Source of the DNA: Mesorhizobium loti
GTDB lineage: Bacteria; Pseudomonadota; Alphaproteobacteria; Rhizobiales; Rhizobiaceae
Assembly: GCA_002356515.1 (NCBI GenBank)
Contig: AP017605.1
Location: 5,813,020 to 5,877,019 of the forward strand
Direction of reading: 5' to 3'
Length of the DNA stretch: 64,000 nucleotides
Shown here: in pieces, positions 55,701 to 64,000 of the stretch
How positions within the stretch are numbered: position 1 is the first letter of the stretch
Layout of the letters: every line of letters starts with the position of its first letter
Notes under the pieces: model-generated
Seen by the model: the letters and a program-made list of their open reading frames with translations, nothing else
The model's database searches: none
What the model was told of the DNA's origin: nothing
Made by a program: the position numbers and the translations under genes

Positions 55701-56516
55701 TTACTTCCCCAGTTCGATCGACCGCAGCCGCGCCGCTTCCACGGCCTGCGTGAGCAAATTGGTCAGCCGGTCCTCGCCCATCAGCACGCCAAGAGCCGCT
55801 GCGGTGGTTCCGTTCGGGCTGGTCACCTGCTGGCGCAGCACGCCCGGGTCCTCCCGGCTTTCGGCGGCCAGCGAGGCGGCGCCATAGACGGTCTGCATGG
55901 CGAGCAGTCTGGCGGTCGCCGCCGGCAGGCCGGCCTTCTCGGCGGCTACGGTCAGCGCTTCGATGAAGTGGAAAATATAGGCCGGCCCCGATCCCGACAC
56001 GGCGGTCACCGCATCCATCAGGCCTTCGTCGTCGATTGTGGCCACTTCGCCGCTTGCCGACAGCAGGTCGGCGACGAAGCGCTTGGTGTCATCGGAGACG
56101 AGCGGGTTGGAAAACACCACCATCATGCCCTTGCCGATGGCAGCAGGCGTGTTGGGCATGCAGCGCGCGATCGGCGCGCGGCTGCCGAGTATGTCTTCGA
56201 AAGTGGCGACCGGCGTGCCGGCGGCGATGCTGACGAAGGTGGTGCGGCCGTCGCCGAAACGCTTGTAGGCGGCAGTGACGTCGCGGATCACCTGGGGCTT
56301 CACCGCGATGACGACGAGGTCGGGCACCGCATCGGCTGGAATCTCACTGGCATCCGCGGCCGCAGCGCAGCCAAGCGTTGCAGCGCGCTGGCGCAGATCG
56401 GCATTGGGCTCGACCACGAAAACCGCCGATGGCGCAAGCTTGCCTGATTTCAGCCAGCCCGAGAGCATGGCGTAACCCATATTGCCACAGCCGGCGAGAA
56501 CAAGCCTGATCGTCAT
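55701..56516 (-). CDS. proC: Pyrroline-5-carboxylate reductase
   Basis: A 271-residue ProC. The NAD(P) motif LVLAGCGNMGYAMLSG is at the N-terminus; the family signature ARCMPNTPAAIGKGM and the C-terminal TVYGAASLAAESREDPGVLR with QVTSPNGTTAAAL are intact. It catalyses the last step of proline synthesis. GGAGG lies seven bases before ATG 56516; the upstream ATG 56546 is not used. Confidence 0.95.
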   Translation of the reverse strand: MTIRLVLAGCGNMGYAMLSGWLKSGKLAPSAVFVVEPNADLRQRAATLGCAAAADASEIPADAVPDLVVIAVKPQVIRDVTAAYKRFGDGRTTFVSIAAGTPVATFEDILGSRAPIARCMPNTPAAIGKGMMVVFSNPLVSDDTKRFVADLLSASGEVATIDDEGLMDAVTAVSGSGPAYIFHFIEALTVAAEKAGLPAATARLLAMQTVYGAASLAAESREDPGVLRQQVTSPNGTTAAALGVLMGEDRLTNLLTQAVEAARLRSIELGK

Positions 56517-56576
56517 TGAGAACCCTCCGAAGGAAGGTTCTGACATAGACGCTCGCGGTTCCCTGGGGAAGCCCCG

Positions 56577-57905
56577 TCAGGCAGGACGAGAGGGGCTGCG
56601 CACCGCGATCGGCCGCAGCGATACTTGCCTCAGGCCAAGCACGCCGAGCACGAAGAACAGCCAGACCGGGTCGCCGCGATGGAAGAAGAAGCTTTCGAGG
56701 AAAGCGTTGAGCGCGGTGAACAGCACCACCATCATGAAGAAGTCGCCGAGATAGATGTTTTCCTTGCGCAGTGGGATACGCATGTAGTCGCGCAGCGGCG
56801 CGATGAGGAAGGTGTAGACCGCCACGCAAAGCGCGGGGATGCCCATCAGCACGGCGATGTCGAGATAGCCGTCATGGCCGTGCACGATGGTCCTGATATC
56901 CCAGGGCCGGTCGAAGGGCTGGTCCTGGTTGAGCAGCAGCGGCGTGCCCCAGAAGCTTTCATAGCCGTAGCCGGTCCATGGCTTCTTAGCCAGCATCGAG
57001 CCGGCGAACTCCCACAGTGTCGTGCGGCCGGTATAGGTCATGTCGGGGAAATAGACCGCCGACAGATGTTTCACCGGCGGCAGGAAGACGATGCCCAGCG
57101 TGCCGACCGCCGTGGCGATGATCGCCAGCGCAAACAGGATCGGCGTGCCGAGCCGCATGCCGATCAGGCTCGGCAGCACCACAATCAGGATCGAGAACGG
57201 CACCAGGCCGGCGGTGGTCTTGGAGCCGGTGTGCAGCATGAAGATCATCGCCGCGCAGAAGATCCCCGCGCCCCACCAGCGTTGCCCGCGCCGGTAGAGA
57301 TAGAGGCCGGCGAAACTGAAGCAGGCCATGATCGGGCCGGCGATGTTCTTGTGGGTGAACACGCCGCGCCACAGGCCCGCATGTTCCGGCTCCTGGGAGT
57401 CGGCCGTGTGCAGCGCTTCGTGCGGGAAGACGATCAGGCCGACATAGGAAAGCCCCATGACCACCACAGCGGTGAAGATGATGACTTTCGAGAAGGACTC
57501 GGCATCGCGCGGCAGTGCCAGGATCGTCGCCATGGTCAGGATGCCGATCATGGTGAAGGACGCGGCGCGCATCGCCGAGGGCGGGTCGGTCGCCAGCACC
57601 ACCGACAGGAAGAAGAAGCCCAGCATCAGCACCCAGGATGGGCTGAGCAGCGAGCGCACGATGCGCGGATCGGCAAAGGCCATCAGCGAGAAGATCGAAA
57701 TGGCGCCGAGCGAGCCGAAGCCGAGCTGGTTGACGATGTCGCCGCCGTCGCCGGTGAGTTCGGCGCCGGCCGGCTGGAACGGGCGGAAGGACACCATGAT
57801 GACGGTGAACAGAAGTGCGGCGATCGCCGTCGCCACGCCGTCGCGCGTGAACGCGTCGCTGAGCGGGGCGCGCTCAGTTTTTCTCGGGCTGGCGATACTG
57901 CTCAT
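56577..57905 (-). CDS. O-antigen ligase / Wzy-type polymerase
   Basis: A 442-residue inner-membrane protein with about ten to twelve helices. The Wzy_C/O-antigen-ligase signature loop is visible: GLWRGVFTHKNIAGPIMACF, then LHTGSKTTAG, and a large periplasmic loop with HGHDGYLDI. It is probably the polymerase (ExoQ-like) of the polysaccharide made by the adjacent glycosyltransferases. ATG 57905 lies 32 bases inside the end of the GT2 gene, indicating coupling; the upstream frame is not used. Confidence 0.85.
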   Translation of the reverse strand: MSSIASPRKTERAPLSDAFTRDGVATAIAALLFTVIMVSFRPFQPAGAELTGDGGDIVNQLGFGSLGAISIFSLMAFADPRIVRSLLSPSWVLMLGFFFLSVVLATDPPSAMRAASFTMIGILTMATILALPRDAESFSKVIIFTAVVVMGLSYVGLIVFPHEALHTADSQEPEHAGLWRGVFTHKNIAGPIMACFSFAGLYLYRRGQRWWGAGIFCAAMIFMLHTGSKTTAGLVPFSILIVVLPSLIGMRLGTPILFALAIIATAVGTLGIVFLPPVKHLSAVYFPDMTYTGRTTLWEFAGSMLAKKPWTGYGYESFWGTPLLLNQDQPFDRPWDIRTIVHGHDGYLDIAVLMGIPALCVAVYTFLIAPLRDYMRIPLRKENIYLGDFFMMVVLFTALNAFLESFFFHRGDPVWLFFVLGVLGLRQVSLRPIAVRSPSRPA

Positions 57906-58872
57906 TGGCATATCCGAATTCGGCCAGCACGCGGCCGAGCGCCACATGGACGGGGTAGATTGCGATCGCCGGCGATCCTGTCCGCGCCAGCCGGATCAGG
58001 CCGCGAAACGGCGCGGCGGCAAGCAGCGCCAGGCTCTTCGCGAACACCTTGACGCCGGCCAGCGGCGTGCCGGCGCGCTTCTTCTTCTCGACCAGTGTCG
58101 AGATCACGCCGTTGCGCAGGCTGCGGGCCCGGATCCAATCGGCCTCGACGCGCCGCGCCGGGACGGTCTCACGAACCTTGGCCTCCGCGCACCAGCCGAG
58201 CACAAAGCCCCTTTGCGCCGACCGGCTGAGAAAGTCGGAATCGCCGCCGCCCGTGAAATTGAATTTCAGATCGAGGAAGGGCGGCCCCATGGCGACCAGC
58301 ACGTCGCGCCCGACCAGAAGATTGCCGGACGAATAGAGCGCGGGCACGCGCCCGGTTTCCCGGTAGGGTGGCGCGAACACCGGATGCTCGGCCCATCTCA
58401 CATGGGCAGCGTCTGCGAAGACAGGCACCTGCGGGCCGCCGACGATATCGGCGCCGAGCGTCTCGGCAGCCGTGCACATGCGTTCCAGCCAGTGCGGATC
58501 GGCGATCTCGTCATCGTCGATGACCAGCAGATGCCTGAAGTTCGGAAAGTGCAGGATCGCCGTTTGCCAGCCGGCATTGTAGGCGCTGCAATTGCCGCGC
58601 TCATGCGCGATGATGACCATGCCGGGCATCTCGCCGCGCTCGAACATCGGCAGCACCGCCTTGGCGCCTTCCTGCGCCTGGGCTTCGTTCTCCATGACGA
58701 TGACGGCAAAGCGCCTGCCGGTCCGCTGCGCACGCAGCGACGCCAGCGTTTCCAGCACCTGTTCGGGCCGCTTGAAGGTCGGCAAGGTGACGATCGCTTC
58801 GACAACCTCCACGTTAAGCCGGGGAGACCGTCCAGCGATCGATACCGAACCGTCCGATGGCAAAGGGATCAT
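57874..58872 (-). CDS. Family 2 glycosyltransferase
   Basis: A 332-residue GT-A-fold glycosyltransferase. The donor-binding region begins IVTLPTFKRPEQVLETLASL and the metal-binding motif is LLVIDDDEIAD. GGGDSDFLSR is the likely acceptor-side ED-type motif. A C-terminal hydrophobic helix may contact the membrane. ATG 58872 was chosen; the frame is open to a GTG at 58914 with no ribosome binding site. It diverges from the GT4 gene across about 170 bases. Confidence 0.88.
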   Translation of the reverse strand: MIPLPSDGSVSIAGRSPRLNVEVVEAIVTLPTFKRPEQVLETLASLRAQRTGRRFAVIVMENEAQAQEGAKAVLPMFERGEMPGMVIIAHERGNCSAYNAGWQTAILHFPNFRHLLVIDDDEIADPHWLERMCTAAETLGADIVGGPQVPVFADAAHVRWAEHPVFAPPYRETGRVPALYSSGNLLVGRDVLVAMGPPFLDLKFNFTGGGDSDFLSRSAQRGFVLGWCAEAKVRETVPARRVEADWIRARSLRNGVISTLVEKKKRAGTPLAGVKVFAKSLALLAAAPFRGLIRLARTGSPAIAIYPVHVALGRVLAEFGYANEQYRQPEKN

Positions 58873-59043
58873 CCGTGTCCAGCCACATGGTGAGTCGCGT
58901 TCTGGTAGCACCACGATGATAAGGTTTCGTTAATCACCTTGCGCGGAGAGGCCCGCCAGGCAGGGGCTTTCGGGCGCCGACTGTGCTCGCTTAATCAAGG
59001 GTTCACCGCGCTTTGCTACCGGCTACACCACAGGATAGGTGAG

Positions 59044-60216
59044 ATGCATCTGCTGTTCGCCACATCGATCGTGCCCGATGGCGCTCTCGCCTCGGGCTAC
59101 GAGATCGCCAATGCTGCGATCATCGCCGCCTTGCGGCGCGCTGGCGCGCGCGTCACGGTCATCGGTTTCGCCTGGCCCGGGAAGGCCGCGGCCGACCTGG
59201 AAAACACCGTGGTGCTGGGTGCGATCGACGTACGCACCGAAAGCGCCTCAACGCTGCAAAAGCTAGCCTGGGTCGGCAAGGCGATGCTGTCGGGCCTCAC
59301 CTTCGCGTCGGTCAAGCTGCGTGGGGTGTCTGACCGCGATGTCCAGGCCGCTCTCGAACGAGCCGGTCCGTTCGATGGCTATGTGCTGAATTCCGTGCAG
59401 TTCGCCGGCGCCTTCGAAAAGCTCTTCGAAGACAAGCCTTCCATCTTCGTCGCCCACAATGTCGAGCATCTCTCGGCGCGGGAGAACGCGGCTGCCGCCG
59501 GCGGCCTCTTCCAGCGCCTGCTGTTCCGCCGCGAGGCAAGGTTGCTCGAGATCGTGGAAGAGCGTCTCTGCCACCGGGCGCGCTTCGTCTTCACGCTGGC
59601 CGAGGAAGACCGGGCGGCACTCGGCGTTGCCTCCGACGACCGCTCGGCGGTGCTGCCGCTGGTGACCGGCGCCAAAGCGCCAACCCGGAACGGGCCGCGC
59701 CGGATCGACTGTGACGCCGCGTTGATCGGCACCTGGACCTGGCAGCCGAACCGCATCGGCCTCGACTGGTTCCTGGGCAAGGTGGTGCCGCATCTGCGGC
59801 CCGGTTTCCGCATCCGCATCGCCGGCCACATGCCGTCCGGCGTCACCTCGACGCATCCGGGTGTCGAGTTTGTCGGCCGTGTCCCGGATGCCAGGGCTTT
59901 TGTGTGCGGCGCGGCCGTGATTCCGCTGATCAGCACCGCCGGTAGCGGCGTGCAGCTGAAGACCATCGAGACCTTCGAACTCGGCCTGCCGTCGGTCGCC
60001 ACCAGCCGCTCGCTGCGCGGCATCGACCATCGCCCCGACAATTGCGTCGTCACCGACGATCCGGCCGGTTTCGCCAGGGCCCTGGAGGCTGCAGCAGTCA
60101 ATATCCGGGACGTCGATGGCAGTGCGTTCCATCGCCAGCAGGTTAAGGCGCTCGATGCCGCCATCCGGCTCGGCCTCGAAAAACTTGGGGGCGTCAGGCA
60201 AGAGGTGTTTGCATGA
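59044..60216 (+). CDS. GT4-like glycosyltransferase
   Basis: A 390-residue GT-B-fold glycosyltransferase. The N-terminal half starts MHLLFATSIVPDGALASGYE; the C-terminal donor domain has ALIGTWTWQPNRIGLDWFLG and the terminal GSGVQLKTIETFELGLPSVA motif with the conserved glutamate. AGGTGAG precedes ATG 59044; the frame is open further upstream. It is translationally coupled to the next gene (ATGA) in the EPS operon. Confidence 0.88.
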   Translation: MHLLFATSIVPDGALASGYEIANAAIIAALRRAGARVTVIGFAWPGKAAADLENTVVLGAIDVRTESASTLQKLAWVGKAMLSGLTFASVKLRGVSDRDVQAALERAGPFDGYVLNSVQFAGAFEKLFEDKPSIFVAHNVEHLSARENAAAAGGLFQRLLFRREARLLEIVEERLCHRARFVFTLAEEDRAALGVASDDRSAVLPLVTGAKAPTRNGPRRIDCDAALIGTWTWQPNRIGLDWFLGKVVPHLRPGFRIRIAGHMPSGVTSTHPGVEFVGRVPDARAFVCGAAVIPLISTAGSGVQLKTIETFELGLPSVATSRSLRGIDHRPDNCVVTDDPAGFARALEAAAVNIRDVDGSAFHRQQVKALDAAIRLGLEKLGGVRQEVFA

Positions 60217-61007
60217 ATATGCACGCCGCCCGCGCTGCGTTCGGGTTCGACAGCCTGAAGACGATCCTCGGCATCTCGGTGCTCGCCATCCGCTGGGACG
60301 ATGCGATCGCCCTGCTCACCCGCCTGATCGCCGAACGGCGGTTCACCAAGGTCAGTTTTCTCAACGCCCACAACGCCAACATCGCCTATTCAGACCCGGC
60401 CTTCGCCGAGGCGCTCGACGATTTCCTCATCCTGCCGGACGGCATCGGCGTCGATCTCGCCGCGCAGCTTCTCTACGGCGCGCCGTTTCCGGACAATCTC
60501 AACGGCACCGATTTCGTGCCGGCCTTCCTGCAGGCCTCGACGCGACCGCTGACCGTCGGGCTGCTCGGCGCGACGCGTGTCAACGCCGAGGCGGCGTCGG
60601 TCAAGCTGGCGGCCCTTGCCGTGCAACACAATTTCGTGGTCATTCATGACGGTTATTTCTCCGCCGAACAGGAGCCGGAGATCATCGGCCGGATCGCGGC
60701 GCTGCGGCCGGATATGCTGCTGGTCGCCATGGGGGTGCCGCGCCAGGAACTGTGGATCGCGCGCCATATCGACGAACGCCACTGCACCATGCCGGTCGCG
60801 GTCGGCGCGCTGCTCGATTTCCTGAGCGGCTCGGTGCCGCGCGCGCCGCTGTGGATGCGCCGCCTGCGCCTGGAATGGCTGTTCCGGCTGGCGGTCGAGC
60901 CGGGCCGGCTCTGGCGCCGCTACGTCGTCGGCAATCCGGTGTTCCTGTGGCGGGTCTTCAAGCAGCGATGGTCGCATGGAGCTGACACGGCCGGAGAACT
61001 CCGTTGA
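60213..61007 (+). CDS. WecB/TagA/CpsF-family glycosyltransferase
   Basis: A 264-residue GT26-type glycosyltransferase. The family motifs are VSFLNAHNANIAYSDPAF, LPDGIGVDLAAQLLYG, LLGATRVNAE and MLLVAMGVPRQELWI. Members transfer ManNAc-type or related sugars to a lipid-linked acceptor. Coupled at both ends (ATGA with the GT4 gene, TTGA with the next). Confidence 0.92.
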   Translation: MNMHAARAAFGFDSLKTILGISVLAIRWDDAIALLTRLIAERRFTKVSFLNAHNANIAYSDPAFAEALDDFLILPDGIGVDLAAQLLYGAPFPDNLNGTDFVPAFLQASTRPLTVGLLGATRVNAEAASVKLAALAVQHNFVVIHDGYFSAEQEPEIIGRIAALRPDMLLVAMGVPRQELWIARHIDERHCTMPVAVGALLDFLSGSVPRAPLWMRRLRLEWLFRLAVEPGRLWRRYVVGNPVFLWRVFKQRWSHGADTAGELR

Positions 61008-61930
61008 ACAAGCGGTTCGTTCCAGACGCCCGTGCCGGCCAGGGCCTGTTGCCGAAGACGCCGACGGCGGCGGTGGTGACGGCAAGCTACGCGCCGGATT
61101 TCGAGCGCTGCCGGCTATTGTGCGAGACCCTGGACCGGCATGTTTCCGGTGCCGCGCACCATTACATCCTAGTCGAACATCGCGATATCAAGCTTTTCCA
61201 ACAGTTGGAGACAGACCGGCGCACCGTTGTCGACGAGCGTGACCTGCTGCCGCGCTGGCTGCGCGCTTTCGACGATCCGCTCAGCCTGTTTCGCCGGCGC
61301 GTCTGGCTCAGCCTGAAGACGCAGCCGCTGCGCGGCTGGCACGTGCAGCAACTGCGCCGCATCGCCATCGCGGCGCATGCCAGGGAAGACATTCTGGTCT
61401 TCTGCGATTCCGACGTCGCTTTCCTCAGGTCTTTCGACTGCGCCGCCTTCTGGCGCGACGGCAAGGCGCGGCTGTTTCGCCGCGACGGCGTGCTTGCGGA
61501 TGACGGCCACGACGAGCATCGCATCTGGTCGCGCAATGCCGGTTCCGCGCTCGGCATCGACCCGACCCGGACGTCGGTCCACGATTACATCTCGACGCTG
61601 ATCGCCTGGCGCCGCGACACCGTGCTTGCCATGTGCGGTCAGATCGAGAAGGTGCATGGCCGCGACTGGGTCGAGGTGGTCGGCCAGGCGCGCAGATTCT
61701 CCGAATGCATGATCTACGGCCGCTATGTCGACGATCTGCTGGACGGCGCCGGTCACTTCCACGGTTCGGAAGAATTCTGCCGCGTCCACTGGACGGGCGA
61801 AGCGCTGTCGGACGACGAGTTTCGCCGCTTCGTTGCCGGCATGGCGCCCGAGCAGGTGGCGATCGGCATGCAATCTTTCATCGGCACCGATATCGGCCGC
61901 ATCCGCCGCCTGATCGGATTGGCTGGCTGA
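61004..61930 (+). CDS. DUF6492-type putative glycosyltransferase
   Basis: A 308-residue protein with a GT-A-like layout: VVTASYAPDFERCRLLCETL at the N-terminus and a DxD-type motif VFCDSDVAFLR. It matches the DUF6492 group found in rhizobial polysaccharide clusters. TTG 61004 overlaps the upstream stop and has GGAG at good spacing. It probably adds a sugar to the same polysaccharide. Confidence 0.75.
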   Translation: MNKRFVPDARAGQGLLPKTPTAAVVTASYAPDFERCRLLCETLDRHVSGAAHHYILVEHRDIKLFQQLETDRRTVVDERDLLPRWLRAFDDPLSLFRRRVWLSLKTQPLRGWHVQQLRRIAIAAHAREDILVFCDSDVAFLRSFDCAAFWRDGKARLFRRDGVLADDGHDEHRIWSRNAGSALGIDPTRTSVHDYISTLIAWRRDTVLAMCGQIEKVHGRDWVEVVGQARRFSECMIYGRYVDDLLDGAGHFHGSEEFCRVHWTGEALSDDEFRRFVAGMAPEQVAIGMQSFIGTDIGRIRRLIGLAG

Positions 61931-61932
61931 AT

Positions 61933-63228
61933 TCAGATCGCCTTCGCCGGCCTGCGCAGCGCCGAATAGGTCAGCAGCATCGAGGCGAGATAGAGCAGCA
62001 GGAAGACGATGTTGAGCGACAGCACCAGCTTCGACGTGTCGGCGATGGTGGTCAGCACATAGGTCAAAAGCAGCGCCTTGAGCCCGGCAAGCAGGCCCAG
62101 GTTGATCGCCCGCACCAGGGTCTGGCCGCGCGCGAAGAGAAGCTCGGCCTGGTATTCGACAAGATTGCGCAGCCCCGGAACGCAGATCGCCAACGCCACC
62201 AGCGGCGCTGCCTCAGAGACATTCCTGCCAAGCGCGTTGGGGAAGAAATGCAGCACGGTGCCGAGCGCCAGCAGCGCCAGCGTCGAAACGAGGAAGACGC
62301 CGCCCTCGATGCCGCTCTTGACCGCCAGCCGCGACAACAGGTCCGGGGCGCGCATCATGCGCTGCACCAGCATCATAGAGAAGGTGCGGATTGGGATCGC
62401 GGTCAGGTCGACCAACCGCATGATGATGGCATAGATGCCGGCCAGATGCGGGCCGCCGATCGCCAGCACCAGCAGCTTGTCGAATTCCGATTGCAGATAG
62501 AACAGCACCTCGGCGCCGGCGACGTAGATGGAATCGGCAAGCCGCCGCAGATACAGCTCGATGCGCAGCCGCAGCCTCTGGCGCGGATAGAACCAGCCGA
62601 AAGCCAGAAGCAGCGAGGCGGCGTTGGCGCCGATATAGAACCACGACCACACCCATATGCTGTGCTGCGCCGAGACCATGAACAACACCGCGCCAAGCGC
62701 CCGCAGCGCTGTCGCCAGGATCGCCAGGATCGCGGCACGGCCGAATTTGCCCAGCCCGTTGTTGACGATCAGCGCCACCTCGACCGGCCGCCATAGTAGC
62801 GCTTCGGCGAATACAATCGCCGAAAACACCGACAGCGGCACGGTGCCGGCAAAGAAGATCAGGTAGACGCCGAACGAGGCCGCGGCCAAGAGCGGCAGCG
62901 AGACGACGCCGAGCAGCAGGAAGCCTGCGGTGAAGGTGCCGATCAGATTGGGGCGGATGGTGGCGGTGCGATAGAGCGCCGAAATGAAACCGAAGGCCAG
63001 GATCCGCGACAGCATCACGCCGGCCGCCGATGCGGTGGCGAACATGCCGAATTCGGAAATGGACAGTGTGTTGGCGAGCGCGATGAAATAGGCCAGCGAA
63101 AACACCAATCGCCCGCCGGCGCCGCTGATCGCCGAAAAATAGTCGCGCACCAGTCCCCGTCGCTCGGCCACGAAAGTGCCGATCCGGGCGAAACTGCGCC
63201 TTTGCGGTATGCCGCGAGCTTCGGTCAT
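61933..63228 (-). CDS. Wzx-type polysaccharide flippase
   Basis: A 431-residue MOP-superfamily membrane protein with about twelve helices, starting in the first helices with GGRLVFSLAYFIALANTLSI and ISEFGMFATA. Wzx proteins flip undecaprenyl-linked repeat units across the inner membrane. It is convergent with the DUF6492 gene (2-base gap) and divergent from the Wzz-like gene. The repeat unit is unknown. Confidence 0.85.
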   Translation of the reverse strand: MTEARGIPQRRSFARIGTFVAERRGLVRDYFSAISGAGGRLVFSLAYFIALANTLSISEFGMFATASAAGVMLSRILAFGFISALYRTATIRPNLIGTFTAGFLLLGVVSLPLLAAASFGVYLIFFAGTVPLSVFSAIVFAEALLWRPVEVALIVNNGLGKFGRAAILAILATALRALGAVLFMVSAQHSIWVWSWFYIGANAASLLLAFGWFYPRQRLRLRIELYLRRLADSIYVAGAEVLFYLQSEFDKLLVLAIGGPHLAGIYAIIMRLVDLTAIPIRTFSMMLVQRMMRAPDLLSRLAVKSGIEGGVFLVSTLALLALGTVLHFFPNALGRNVSEAAPLVALAICVPGLRNLVEYQAELLFARGQTLVRAINLGLLAGLKALLLTYVLTTIADTSKLVLSLNIVFLLLYLASMLLTYSALRRPAKAI

Positions 63229-63425
63229 GTCTGGGAAGCCATAGGCGGGAAAACTTAACGTGCCGTTCTGAGGCCCGAAAGCGCTGAAATTCCGGCACTT
63301 GGGGCTATGAAAAGCTTAGATACCGGCCTGCCGAAATTAACCTTTTGTTTCCTATGCTTGTTTAGCGTGACTTAAGGAATAGCCGACCGCCGCCGCCCAG
63401 CGGCCAAAGAGTGAAGCTCCAAGAC

Positions 63426-64000
63426 ATGGTCGACAGGGAAAACCGTGAAGACTGGAGGCGCGAGCGTTCCTTGCTGGCGCTCGGCCAGGCCATGCGCGGT
63501 GAGGATGACGCATCCCTGGTCTCGATAGGCGATCGCGCGGATTCGGCATGGCGCGAGGATGCCGCCACGCGCCACCGCCTTGCCCGTTCGCAGCGTGAGG
63601 CGCGGGCGAACCTAAATCCGTCCGCCGCCGCCGGAACAGAGCACATCCGGTCAGAGCCGGAAGCGGCTGCACAGGACGACGCCTGGCGCTTGCAGGAAGA
63701 AGACGACACCCGTGATCCGCCGCCGGCCGTGCCGTACTCAAGGCAGTCCCCGGAAGAACCTTCCGGCAGCGCCCGCTCTGATGACACGTCCGGATCCCGA
63801 CGGGCGGGTGAAGCGGATGCTTCCCTCGGCGATCGCCGAGATGACCAGCAATGGAAGCCGCTGATCGATCCGATGCAGGTGGTGCGCGGCATTGCCAGGT
63901 CGAAGCTGCTGATCATCACCACCACCCTGATAGGTGCCGGACTCGGCATAGCGATCGCGCTGTCGACGCCGAAGAAATATGAAGCCACCGCGGAATTGAT
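63426..64000 (+). CDS. Wzz/ExoP-type polysaccharide co-polymerase, 3'-truncated
   Basis: The frame is open from ATG 63426 to the window end with no stop; 191 residues are visible. Residues ~1-145 are an acidic/basic, Arg/Asp/Glu/Ser-rich cytoplasmic region. Then comes PMQVVRGIARSKLLIITTTL and a transmembrane helix, followed by STPKKYEATAEL, the characteristic start of Wzz chain-length determinants. The long N-terminal extension is unusual for ExoP-type proteins. GTG 63411 is an alternative start. It completes the Wzx/Wzy/Wzz set of the cluster. Confidence 0.8.
   Translation, partial: MVDRENREDWRRERSLLALGQAMRGEDDASLVSIGDRADSAWREDAATRHRLARSQREARANLNPSAAAGTEHIRSEPEAAAQDDAWRLQEEDDTRDPPPAVPYSRQSPEEPSGSARSDDTSGSRRAGEADASLGDRRDDQQWKPLIDPMQVVRGIARSKLLIITTTLIGAGLGIAIALSTPKKYEATAEL

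Noticed and set aside
55387..55887. 166-codon plus-strand frame before and across proC
   Set aside because: It is generated by the inverted repeat and by antisense of proC.
56625..58052. 475-codon plus-strand frame opposite the Wzy and GT2 genes
   Set aside because: The translation is His/Glu/Arg/Gln-rich without hydrophobic core, typical of antisense frames to membrane-protein genes in GC-rich DNA.

Overview
The window is high-GC alphaproteobacterial DNA. It most resembles Rhizobiales and probably Mesorhizobium: a Tad/Flp pilus locus split into two divergent operons, a liv-type amino-acid ABC transporter beside an RpiR regulator, a Wzx/Wzy-type polysaccharide cluster, palindromic intergenic repeats of the rhizobial kind, and frequent GTG/TTG starts with 4-bp stop/start overlaps. 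The genus is inferred from protein families and gene order; no search was run.

Layout. 1-6 kb: a 5'-truncated flavoprotein disulfide reductase, two paralogous WCPYC peroxiredoxin-like proteins, two LysR regulators and an MFS carrier, which looks like a redox/stress neighbourhood. 6.2-6.7 kb: a tRNA 3'-end fragment, then a small gene preceded by a strongly folded leader with mutually exclusive pairings around its ribosome binding site. 7-22 kb: a surface-adhesion module on the minus strand: degenerate GGDEF protein, inactive-looking nuclease-fold protein, periplasmic-binding-type lipoprotein, a 1548-residue type I secreted VCBS/RTX adhesin, and an RHH regulator with HlyD, ABC exporter and TolC. 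A LapG-like cysteine protease diverges from the adhesin. 23-37 kb: the complete Tad pilus locus (flp x2, cpaB, cpaC, small lipoprotein, tadG, two tadE, cpaE, an L,D-transpeptidase and a coiled-coil membrane protein on minus; cpaF, tadB, tadC, tadD-like, cpaA on plus). 37-42.5 kb: a three-gene membrane-lipid operon (fatty-acid hydroxylase, ICMT-type methyltransferase, Aur1-like PAP2), a polytopic membrane protein and a DUF882 peptidase-like protein. 42.6-50 kb: RpiR regulator, M20 deacylase and the livKGFHM importer, which plausibly form one catabolic unit. 50-56.5 kb: housekeeping and metabolic genes (stand-alone RSH-type HD protein, SDR, multicopper oxidase, SAF-domain dehydrogenase, proC), a TPR gene remnant and a MITE-like repeat. 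56.5-64 kb: exopolysaccharide genes (Wzy/ligase, GT2, GT4, WecB/TagA, DUF6492, Wzx and a truncated Wzz/ExoP not closed by a stop in the window).

The unifying theme is attachment: releasable adhesin, Flp pili and exopolysaccharide lie within about 57 kb. The least explained pieces are the leader at 6500-6667, the L,D-transpeptidase translationally coupled into the tad operon, and the lipid operon behind cpaA. No rRNA, intact tRNA, CRISPR array, transposase or integrase was found.
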